Assembly (NCBI RefSeq): GCF_964355755.1
Contig: NC_092674.1
Location: forward strand, 3,167,001-3,231,000
Length of the DNA stretch: 64,000 bases
Origin: Antedon mediterranea
Lineage: Eukaryota > Echinodermata > Crinoidea > Comatulida > Antedonidae
Direction: 5' to 3'
In this document: positions 1 through 8,973 of the stretch, one piece after another
How the letters are laid out: each line of letters opens with the position of its first letter
Numbering within the stretch: the stretch's first letter is position 1
Position numbers and translations under genes: made by a program
Notes under the pieces: model-generated
What the model was told of the DNA's origin: nothing
The model's input: only the letters and a program-made list of their open reading frames with translations
The model's database searches: none

Positions 1-994
1 TGTCATACCTAACATACACACGTCACACACACCCACACAGCTACTACTAGAATAGACATGGGTTTAGAGACTAATAATTAGGCCTAATAGTATTAATATA
101 AATTATAATTTTAACACGTATTTCTTTAGTAATAAATTATATTAAAACCCCATAAACTAAAGGCTGATTATTTCGACAATCCACACAAAACGCTGCTATT
201 CTTTTATGAAATCCCACGCGGCAACCACAGCGGAGATTAGGCCTAGAATCGTACCGCACTTGTGTAATCACTTCTTGTTGCTATACGCTTGGGTGCACAC
301 GGAACAAGAAAATTTAACTGATGAATTATTCATGTTTATTTTGTGACGTTTCATGAGGGGGTCCCCAACTTATGTACGAAAACAAAAATCGCCGGGGAAG
401 AGGCATCGCGGGCATGATTATATAAAGTTAAACAAGGCATAGAGATATTAATATATTAATATAATGAAATATCTCAATGATCTCAAGCTTTAGCAATTTT
501 GTCAAAGGATAACATCAGCAATAATTCTTTTTTCTTTGTCAGAACTAGAGCTAAAGCCTTTTATTATTACCTTTTTTATCTGTTATATAAATGATTAATT
601 AAATACTGATAATATAAAATACGCGGCGTATAATAATAAAATAAGTTTTATAATGATTTAGGCCTAATATATCCCCCGTATATCTTCTTTTGAGGGTAGT
701 ACAATAGAGTCGCTTATTATATACAGTGTCAAATGAATATTTCCGAGTTTGGCAATACAAACAAAATATTCGTATAGGCATATACATCATATCAAAATGG
801 TACGGTAGAGTAATCAACGTAGTAGTAGATGTACAGTAGGCGTATCTTGAGTTTCACTCGGCCGTTTGTTGTCAGAGAGACCTAAACTAAATCTGCAGAG
901 TTCACGTCGCTTGTATCTTTAAAATCTATAATATTCTTACTTTAAGAACTGGAAATACCCCAATTGTTATGAAATACCCAATTGGTATGTATAT
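1..994. other. gene-free left edge
   Basis: I see no exon with splice sites and a recognisable product here. The stretch is AT-rich with short direct words such as TAGGCCTA and no long open frame that resembles a protein family. Confidence 0.4.
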
Positions 995-1124
995 ACTGTG
1001 CTCAAGTGGACCCAATTTGGGCCAGTGGAGCACATGTGTATAGAACATACATAAATATAAAAATGTAGTGACTTTTTTCTTTTTTATATCACTGCGTGCC
1101 AAATTGGGTCCACTTGAGCACAGT
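995..1124. mobile_element. palindromic MITE (foldback)
   Basis: The left arm beginning ACTGTGCTCAAGTGGACCC and the right arm ending GGGTCCACTTGAGCACAGT are inverse complements over about 25 bases, around an AT-rich centre. A length of about 130 bp with no coding capacity fits a miniature inverted-repeat element. Confidence 0.75.
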
Positions 1125-1938
1125 TTAATTAACATACGAAAATATATTAAAATTCAGTAACTTATTTCTATTTTATATCACTGTGCTCCCCTAGTGCTAA
1201 CGTAGTACCGTACAATTTCTATTTCTGAAGTTAATAAAGGCATAAATGGCGCTCCGTAGAGACTAGAGAATGATCGATGATTTCGTCACAGTGTACACAC
1301 AAAGAGATAGACTACACTATCATATCTTTGGTACACATATACCACCTCGTGCATGTTTCATGTAGGATAGTAGAGTAGGCCTACTAGGCTATATCAACTG
1401 TTAATTGAATAGCCCGCGCTAAAGAAATCTAGGCCCTAAGCTGTTTTTTTGTTAACTAAACATGTCGACTTCTTCTAGGTATATTATATTGCATGTTGTT
1501 GGTAACCAACCCATTTATTACAATTGCTAAAATAGGCTAGGCTCTTTTTTAGCCTACCTAAGAAAGGCAGGTAAAGACGGTCTGAGAGAGGCGTGCCAGA
1601 GAGAGCTACCTACTACTACTAGAGGCCTAGCTACTACCTACTCCTAGGCCTAACTTAGGATGCTGTGTACATTGTGTCAGCTGAATGAACGCAATTGATT
1701 GGTCAATTGAAAATCGCTCACTCATAATAATTGATAATATGGCATGCATGCACATTTTTATTATTATTAATAATATATTAACTCGACAAACAAAGTTTAA
1801 CTAACATCAATTTTTTTCGACTGGTTGGTTGGCTTTTAGTGGGTGTGGTACTGTCTATACCCATCATTGTCTTCACCCACCATTGCCTAAAAGGCCTTAT
1901 TTGCTTTATAGGTCTACCAGTAACAGCTGATAATAAGG

Positions 1939-2604
1939 TGTGGGGAAATTACGAATACAGTTCACTCCGGCCGCGCTTAATTAATAATAAATCCGGCCGC
2001 GCTTCAATCCGGCCGCGATTCATTCCGGCCGCAGCTATGGAGCGCCCAATGAGACACGTTTTTTGTAGAGAATCAAAATAAAAATTAATTAGACGGATAT
2101 TTTATTATTTGAAATAAATTTATTAATATTTTACATATTGTTATTATTAACTACAATTAGTAAGTATGGGTACTGGCAAGATAAAGTTAAGGTTTTTAAC
2201 TAATTTTTAATGTTAATGTAAAGCTATAAAATGTACATAGAAAGAAATTAAATGTTGTTATTCAAGCATTAATTAGACGGGCATTTGATTATTTGAAAGG
2301 AAAAAGTTAAGTTAGGTTTAATTTGTAAGAAAAAGCATATCCAACTTCTTTGAATGTTAATGAAAAAAGTAAAATTGTTGCTAATAAATATTCAACTAGT
2401 TTCATTTAAATTCTTTTTTCTTTTAATTCTTTTGGTCACCAAGAATTTGTTATAACACTGAACAGTATAGAAAACGTAGATATGGGCGCGGCGCTCCATA
2501 CTAACGGCCCCTTTGCACAGGAAGTCGAATTGAATAGCGGCCGAGTGCATAACATCGCGCTAAACTGATACAGCGGAGTGATCGGCTTCCGAAATTACCC
2601 CTGC
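1939..2604. mobile_element. diverged TIR element with CCGGCCGCG repeats
   Basis: The left arm (GGGGAAATTACGAA, then CACTCCG, then TATGGAGCGCC) recurs inverted at the right end (GGCGCTCCATA, CGGAGTGATCGG, GAAATTACCCC). The left arm carries four copies of CCGGCCGCG or close variants, at 1967, 1993, 2009 and 2025. The element is GC-rich against an AT-rich background and lies just upstream of the first visible nitrobindin exon. It could be a TIR element or a promoter-proximal palindrome. Confidence 0.55.
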
Positions 2605-2873
2605 ATTGTTGTTGGGTGGGGTAGGATATCTCTTGACGTGCGCACTGACTGCCAGCAGTCGGTCGTATCAGCTACTGGTGGTTATAAAGTTATTCATGGA
2701 ATAAATCACAAATAAATGCATAAATTTACCCTTACTTACCAATATTTATTCCTTTCTTTTTTTGCTGACATGGCTAAAAAATAAAGTTTGTTTGTTCATT
2801 GTTTAATATGGTAATTTCTCCCAAATCAAATTTTCATCCATTACAAAAGAATTATATTATTATTAATTTTTAG

Positions 2874-3032
2874 TAGTAGTGTACCCATCCATGATGCAGT
2901 AAAATGTATTGAATGGTTGCTTGGGCATTGGAAGTCAGAGACCAGCAAAGGTCAATTCCCTACCATTGAAACGTTCACATACCAAGAAGAAGCCGTGTTC
3001 AGTCATGTCGGCCAACCAATGTTGAATTTTAG
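2874..3032 (+). CDS. nitrobindin exon A
   Basis: This exon encodes the barrel start HDAVKCIEWLLGHWKSE through VGQPMLNF. The acceptor follows a T-rich tract ending TTTTTAG. Alternative AGs lie 3 and 6 bases further on, so the start may shift to 2877 or 2880. The donor is AG|GTACAG and the exon ends in phase 2. Confidence 0.85.
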
Positions 3033-6000
3033 GTACAGTTGATTAATATATATTCAATTTTATTTTCAGATACATCATTGTGTAATAACATGACAGTTTT
3101 TAAAAAAGTAGAATACACTTAATGCTGGAGTAACTTAATTAAGCCCAGAAGGCTTTACGGGTAGTTCAACCAGAAAAAATTATTTAAAAAAAAGTATATA
3201 TAATACATTTTTCAAAAGTCAATAAATAAAAAAATTAAAATATATGATGTGAAAATGTGTATACCCGTACCTAAAAGTGAAACTACTAGTTTTTATGAAA
3301 AGAAATATTATGAAATTAACTAAACTAAACAGAAAAAAAAGTTTTCAAATAACGTAATAAATGGTTATATTCAACTAAAAATCCATTGACAGCCAATTTG
3401 ACCATTTAAATTGACAGTCTTTTCAGGTAAATTAATTTTGTTGGAATCCAATTTTTGGTCAAAGTGGATAACTATTATGTTACATTAAAATGGCATATTT
3501 AAACAAAAATATTTTTCAGGGGGACAACATCTTTAAATCAACCAAACTGTGTTTTTTTTCTGTTTTTAGTTTCAATGCCACCCATCCAGAGACTAGTAAA
3601 CCATTACACCGAGAAACTGGGTTTTTACGAATCAATCCTGGTACAAATCAAGCTGCTTATCTTGCTGCTCAAAACTTTGGTAAAAATTGTAGGAATTATT
3701 TGTTTTTACTCGGGGTACCCGAGTCTAGGACTTACTCATTTTCTCCTCCACCATCTGGACACTATTGAGTAAAAAGTGCAATTTTTAAAGTACTACTCCT
3801 CCATTATTAGTTGTAGTATTGAGCTGGGATTTGGCATGAATATACTACAGGGACATGTCCTCAAAGCTATAGAGCCGGATTTTTAATTTTTTGTTAATTA
3901 ATTTGTTTAATTAAGAAGCCACAATGTGTGACACACACCACAGCGTTATGTAGTTATATGGTTATATGCGGCTTCTTGGCGTAGTGGTTATCACGTTTGC
4001 TTAACACGCAGAAGGTACCTGGTTCGAGCCCGGACGAAACCTTTTTTTTTTAAACTTTATGGTGAAAAGTACTGTATACGCAATATGATAATTATACACA
4101 GTATATCTTATTTTTATTATTTTTTTAAATACTTATTTTGTGTAATCGGTAATTATCACTTTTACACATGTTTATTTTTTAATTCTTTGTGCTTATTACC
4201 ATATTTATTTGTAATTTAAATGGATTAAAAAACTTTCTGTAACCCACATTTTTAGTGTAAGTGGGTTTCGTAGTGTAGTGATTGTCAAGTCTGCTTAACA
4301 CGCAGAAGGTCCCGGTTAGAGCCCTGGCGAAACCTATTTTTCTTTAACTTTAACTGTATACGTCTGTATACAGCTTCTTTCTCTGTACCCCGAGTATTGC
4401 ACATTCGTGCTTTTTTACTCGGGGTACCCGAGTCTAGGACTTACTCATTTTCTCCTCGTCCTCCATCTGGACACTATTGAGTAAAAAGTGCGATTTTCAA
4501 AGTACTACTCCTCCCTTATTCGTTGTAGTATTGAGCTGGGATTTCGCATGAATATACTAAAGGCACATGTCCTCAAAGCTATAGAGCCGGATTTTTCATT
4601 TTCAAACCAGATGCAGCCATAAGACGTCTCGAAGATGGTACCATATAGCCGTATTTGGTAGGTTATTGATGTGTATGTGACGTCACATCCCGTCTTATGA
4701 CGTCATTGCAGCTTCATTTGCTGTACACCGAGTATCGCACATTCGTGCTTATTTGTTAATAATTAATTTGTTTAATTAAGAAGCCACAATGTGTGAGACA
4801 CACCAAAGCGTTAGGTAGTTATATGCGGCTTCTCTTGGCGTAGTGGTTATCACGTTTGATTAACACGCAGAAGGTACCTGGTTCGAGCCCGGGCACAACT
4901 TTTTTTTTTAAACTTTATGGTGAAAAGTACTGTATACGCAATATGATATAGGCCTACAGTATATCTTATTTTTATTATTTTTTAAAATATTTATTTTGTG
5001 TAATCGGTAATTATCACTTTTACACATGTTTATCTTGCTTTGTGCTTATTACCATAATGATTTATTTGTAATTTAAATGGATTAAAAAACTTTGTGTAAC
5101 CCACATTTTTGGTGTAAGAGGTTTCGTATTGTAGTGGTTATCAAGTCTGCTTAACACGCAGAAGGTCCCCGGTTCGAGCCCTTGCGAGACCATTTTGCTT
5201 AAACTTTATGGTGAAATATACTGTATACGATGATATAGAGTATATATATCTCGTTTTATTACTCGGGGTACATGAGTCTAGGACTCTCTAATCTTTTCCT
5301 CTTCTTCTTCCATCTGGACATGACACACTATTGAGCGAAAAGTGCGATTTATAAAGTACTACTCCTCCCTTATTCGTGGTAGTATTGAGCTCAGATTTAG
5401 CATGAATATACTACAGGGACATGTCCTCAAAGCTATAGAGCCGGATTTTTTATTTCAAACCGGATGCAGCCATATCACGTCTCGAAGATGGTACCGTATA
5501 GCCGTATTTGGTAGCGCGGTTATTGATTTGTATGTGACGTTACATCCGGTCTTATGACGTCATTACAGCTACTTTCGCTGTACCCCGAGTATTGCACATT
5601 CGTGCTTGTTATTATTATTAGGGAAAAAATGACCAGAATTGTACTGAGAATTGAAGGTTTTAAATTACATTTTATTTAAATCACTTTAACGGTGGGGTTG
5701 TGGTCAAAATGACCCTGATTGTGAAAGACAACACATTGAACAAGTTTTCCATGTTAGGTCACAAAGTAACGATGCTCTTGTATAGAAAATAGACGTATGT
5801 CCGTATCATGGATTGTGGATAGAGTAAGTGTGACAAGCATTGCCTTATATGGTACTGGCAATTATACCCGCCCCAGGGCGGGTTCAAAATTAGTTTACAG
5901 CCTTCTCAGTACATAACACCCGACGCCAGTATCTGTCTATACTCGCCAACCTCCACCCCTCTTCAATAACACCCCATACTCTTTCTTAAAAACAAATTCT

Positions 6001-8619
6001 TCCCAGTGATGGACAAATTCAATTCAACCTAAGCTTCGAATTGAGAGGAGTATGCATAGCTACGATGGGTCTAATAATGGTTAAATGGTACGTTGTAAAT
6101 TGTGTAAATGAATAGGTGTCATATTGGCTGATAATTAAAATATGTAATTTAGATACTGCGGTCCCCCAGCCTTCTTTCTCCTTTCACCACCCCAGCCACC
6201 ATCAACAAACCTTAACTCCTCCCCTGGACAGTTCAAATTTAGTAACTTTTCCTAGTACAATCCAATCATATAGGCTACTTCATTACGCTAGTATTTTCAC
6301 TCCTCCTCCCCCTACTACACTACACCCCAGTACAAATTATCTTATTATCACTCCCAACCCATAAACCCTCAGTGGCAGTTTTCAAATGTAGTTTAAAACA
6401 TTCCAAATACAGTTTCGGTCATGGTGATAGGCCTACATCCCCACCCCAAACTCTCATCTGCTTCCCAGGGATGATTAAATACTTTAACATTTTCCAACCA
6501 CAATTCTGGTGTAAGCAAAATCCCCTGAACCCAAACCCTATCTCCCAACCCCACTCTCCCACAATTGACGTTTTTTTCTTGGAGGATTGGTGATGTAATT
6601 GAACACAGTAACAGTAAACATCATGTGTATGTTCACACAGGTATGGATGTCTGTAATGAGACAATCCAAGAGACCGATACATAGCTGGATATGGTTAAAG
6701 TACTTTGCTAAATGTGTAATTGAATAGGTGTCATATTGGTTAATGAATAAAATATGTATATCTATATCTATATTTCCCCAAACGCCTTGCTGAGGATAAT
6801 TCAAATACTGTAAAACTTTTGTAGTATATATTTTACAATTCGATAGCCTACAACCCCGAGCCCTAGCAAAAATGTGACATCACAAACCACCACACCACCC
6901 ACCCCTCCCACTAAAACCCCAGGAGTCGGGGGAATTTTTGTAAATGTAGTTTAAAACCTTCCGGGTACAATTGCCATCATTTTAATACCCCATACGTATG
7001 GTTACGTGCAGAAACAGAAATTTTTATAACGAACAAACATCGAAAGTGGGGGGTTTGACCACATTTTGGTCCCTAACTTGGATCCTAGGTGGCGGATGAT
7101 GTTGAAATATAGCTTAGAACATTCCCGGTACAATTGCGGTCATTTTGATACCCCATATGTAAGATTATGTGCAGTAACAAAATTTTGTATAACGAACAAA
7201 CAAACAAACAGACAGACAAACTCTCTCACTTATAATATAGATTATACATGAAGAAATATTTCTTACAAAAAACGCTGCTTGCTTATTGACTTAAAATACT
7301 TAAATTGTCTGTCAGACAATGGTTTTTGAGTTATAATTAAACGTTTCTTTTCTCTTTTTATACGTGAATACATTTTTTTTTTTACAGAAGTGATAACTTT
7401 AATATGAAACACAGACTCAATTTGTGTCACTTCAGTTTATTTTATTGCTAAGGTCAAGTCTGGGGGTCACTTTATCAGCCTAGATACTTCAAGTGTATCC
7501 TATTACAAACAAAAATTTTAATGGACTGTTTTGATAATAATTCAATGATTATCTGACAGCGAATTACATTATATATATCGGTCTAGATTGACAGTAAAAA
7601 TAAATACTAGAAATGCTTTGGGATTTGTAATTTTAGCATGACGTGTCCTAATAGACTATCTTTTCCCATAATTTTTGGGTCCAGCAGCTGCGATCTATAA
7701 ATTATAGTTGTGTTTACAATTTAGCAAAAACGTCAGCCTCTAGTACTATAACTGCTGCTTGCTTTCAGCTTATAAATGATTCATCTCTCGTGACATAGCG
7801 GGCTAGAGCAGCAGTGTGAAAATTAAAATAAGTGTATATGCAATAAAATGTTGGTAATTTACAAGCGTCTTTATCATTTATTTCTTTATAAAAATGTAAT
7901 GAATCATTTTAGAGGCAATTAGTAATTGACATAACATGCATTTGTGCTACATTACAATGTGTGAAAAGATCTATTTTTTATTTGGCGTTTTATTTATTTA
8001 TAGGTTTAGTTGAACTTGAAGAAGGCACAGTTGAGGGTACGGAAATAAATCTAGAGTCTACAACAATTGGCAGAATGTCGTTTGCAAATGACCCATGTGT
8101 AACAAAGGTAATACTGCAAAGTATACCATTTTCTAAAGCTCTGTCCACACTATCACTCTGTATATGAAAAAGTGTCCCTTTAATAGAGGTGGCCCCTGAA
8201 TACAAGTCGGCTGTTGTAGTGTATATTTCTTCGTTTGTTTCACAGGAAAGTTTCTCCTTAATAGGGATGTCCTCTGAATGGTGTTTTCCAAAGAGGGGTT
8301 CTACTGTGTAAATCTTAAAGCTCTGTCTACACTATCAAACTTTATGTGACAAAAAGAATGTGATGATGATATCATATCACTACCATATTTAAGCATATCA
8401 CTACCATATTTAAGCATATCACTACCATATTTAAGCACCTCTTTCAAAATATTCACAGCACTACTGCATTGAAAAGAATAAATCAATTTTTTTTTCATTT
8501 TTAAGATAAAAAGAAAATTTAAATTGACTGCGCCCGACACATTGGAACAGACTGTTTATATGGCAACAACCAAAACACCAGAATTAAAGGAACATCTGTG
8601 GGTACAGTACAAAAGATAG
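2874..8619 (+). CDS. nitrobindin-like heme protein (THAP4 C-terminal domain family), four exons
   Basis: Coding exons are 2874-3032, 3570-3679, 8004-8107 and 8506-8619, with junction phases 2, 1 and 0 that agree throughout. About 161 residues are visible, the usual nitrobindin length. Nitrobindins are ten-stranded beta-barrels binding ferric heme. Known members react with nitric oxide and isomerise peroxynitrite to nitrate. Family landmarks seen are WLLGHWKSE (the GxW barrel motif), SHVGQPMLNF, KPLHRETGFLRI, AAQNFG, VELEEGTVEG, RMSFAND, LEQTVYMATTT and the C-terminal HLWVQYKR with the expected heme-ligand histidine. The initiator ATG is not in the first visible exon, so a short 5' coding exon must lie upstream. 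No THAP zinc finger was found, so this is more likely a stand-alone nitrobindin than a full THAP4. The introns are full of MITEs, and the 4.3-kb one carries tRNA-like repeats. Confidence 0.88.
3320..3536 (+). mobile_element. TTAA-type MITE, family B, 5'-truncated copy
   Basis: This copy shares TTTGGTCAAAGTGGATAACT and the terminal GGGGGACAA.ATCTTTAA with copies at 16073, 42037, 58684 and 61398. The left half is missing or diverged. It ends 33 bp before the next nitrobindin exon. Confidence 0.65.
3570..3679 (+). CDS. nitrobindin exon B
   Basis: This exon encodes SFNATHPETSKPLHRETGFL and onward to AAQNFG, the second pair of barrel strands in the family. The acceptor is a strong T-tract plus TTTTTAG, and the donor is TTTG|GTAAAA. 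Phase 2 enters and phase 1 leaves, matching both neighbours. Confidence 0.9.
3970..4041 (+). tRNA. tRNA-Val(AAC)-like sequence, copy 1 (probable pseudogene)
   Basis: The A box TGGCGTAGTGG, anticodon loop TTAACAC (AAC) and B box GGTTCGAGCC are present, with a T-run terminator directly after. The acceptor stem does not pair well (GGCTTCT against GACGAAACC), so it is probably a degenerate copy. Confidence 0.5.
4264..4334 (+). tRNA. tRNA-Val(AAC)-like sequence, copy 2
   Basis: The seven-base acceptor stem GGTTTCG/CGAAACC pairs perfectly. The anticodon stem TCTGC/GCAGA flanks loop TTAACAC. The B box has a mutation (GGTTAGAGCC), which argues against efficient Pol III transcription. Confidence 0.55.
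4827..4899 (+). tRNA. tRNA-Val(AAC)-like sequence, copy 3 (probable pseudogene)
   Basis: This is a duplicate of copy 1. The A and B boxes are intact and the T stem is good (CCTGG/CCGGG with one wobble), but the acceptor ends do not pair. A T9 run follows. Its anticodon stem TTTGA/GCAGA is damaged. Confidence 0.45.
5120..5191 (+). tRNA. tRNA-Val(AAC)-like sequence, copy 4 (best preserved)
   Basis: The acceptor stem GGTTTCG/CGAGACC pairs over seven bases with one G-T wobble. The D-arm word TTGTAGTGGTTATC resembles canonical tRNA-Val, the anticodon stem-loop TCTGC-TTAACAC-GCAGA is intact, and the B box is GGTTCGAGCC. The T stem is weak (CCCGG/CCTTG), so function is doubtful. Confidence 0.55.
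5690..7215 (+). repeat. intronic degenerate repeat tract
   Basis: Three diverged copies share GTAGTTTAAAACATTCC, CAATTGCGGTCATTTTGATA-like words and ACCCCATA, near 6388, 6947 and 7108. The two downstream copies end in AACGAACAAAC, the last running into a CAAA/CAGA simple repeat. No coding potential was recognised. Confidence 0.45.
7270..7425 (-). mobile_element. family B MITE relic
   Basis: GTCTGTCAGACAATGGTTTTTGAGTT and ACAGAAGTGATAACTTTAAT match the internal part of family B in reverse orientation. The ends are lost. Confidence 0.4.
8004..8107 (+). CDS. nitrobindin exon C
   Basis: This exon encodes GLVELEEGTVEGTEI and IGRMSFAND, aligning with the VEVEEGEVNG and ARISFAKEP strands of THAP4. 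Acceptor TTTATAG|GT, donor AAG|GTAATA. It enters in phase 1 and leaves in phase 0. Confidence 0.9.
8130..8300 (+). mobile_element. family A MITE end plus 'TCCCTTTAATAGAGG' repeat
   Basis: AAAGCTCTGTCCACACTATCA is a lone family A terminus. The following TCCCTTTAATAGAGGT...GGGGTTCTACTGTG belongs to another dispersed family, also seen near 16480, 27975, 31370, 31850 and 63716. Confidence 0.5.
8313..8442 (+). mobile_element. family A MITE, 3' end degraded
   Basis: It opens TTAAAGCTCTGTCTACACT and holds three tandem copies of CATATCACTACCATATTTAAG. The expected right TIR is lost about 60 bp before the last nitrobindin exon. Confidence 0.65.
8506..8619 (+). CDS. nitrobindin terminal exon D
   Basis: This exon encodes IKRKFKLTAPDTLEQTVYMA through HLWVQYKR and a TAG stop. 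It aligns with the family C-terminus (ITRKFRL, LEQTVSMATTT, HLHVTYKK). The histidine near residue 154 of the visible protein is the expected proximal heme ligand. The acceptor is a long T tract ending TTTTAAG. Confidence 0.9.
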   Translation: MKRKFKLTAPDTLEQTVYMATTKTPELKEHLWVQYKR

Positions 8620-8692
8620 ATGAGCATGATTGTGATCAGGTAAAGCTAAAGGTGTGTTCACACTAGCAAACCAGTTTGATAAAGTTTCATAG

Positions 8693-8839
8693 TAAAGCTC
8701 TGTCTACACTATTGAACTAGTTTGACAAAAAAAGTGTGATGTACCCAAATATGGTAGTGATATGACATCATCATGTCCATATATGGGCACATCACACTTT
8801 TTTGTTGCATAAAGTTTGATAGTGTAGACAGAGGTTTAA
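8693..8839 (+). mobile_element. family A MITE, full length
   Basis: AAAGCTCTGTCTACACTAT at the left and ATAGTGTAGACAGAGG at the right are inverse complements. Internal GTGCCCATATATGGACATGA-type words match the other copies. It may fall in the nitrobindin 3' UTR. Confidence 0.8.
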
Positions 8840-8963
8840 GCCTAGTCTACACTTTTATTTGCTTGTGTTTGAAAACTGAAGTTTGCTAGTGTAGACCAAA
8901 GCATAAGCCTAAGAACACAGACTAGACACATGTCCTTGCTTGTTTTTGTTTGTTTATGAGATG

Positions 8964-8969
8964 AATAAA
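8964..8969 (+). promoter_or_regulatory. candidate poly(A) signal of nitrobindin
   Basis: This is an AATAAA hexamer about 345 bp after the stop codon. It lies five bases before the 2.5-kb inverted-repeat element, which suggests the transcript ends there. Confidence 0.35.
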
Positions 8970-8973
8970 GAGA

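Larger units (their letters stand above)
3709..5605 (+). repeat. tandemly duplicated array of spacer block plus tRNA-Val-like pairs
   Basis: A block opening GGGGTACCCGAGTCTAGGACT and containing CTCAAAGCTATAGAGCCGGA occurs at about 3709, 4417 and 5262. Between successive blocks sits a pair of tRNA-Val-like sequences, followed by TTTATGGTGAAA.TACTGTATACG. The unit is thus duplicated at roughly 0.7-0.85 kb, with a third partial copy. It lies inside a nitrobindin intron. Confidence 0.8.

Noticed and set aside
1839-2081. 80-residue plus-strand frame
   Set aside because: It runs across the CCGGCCGCG repeat arm, with no family resemblance and no splice context.
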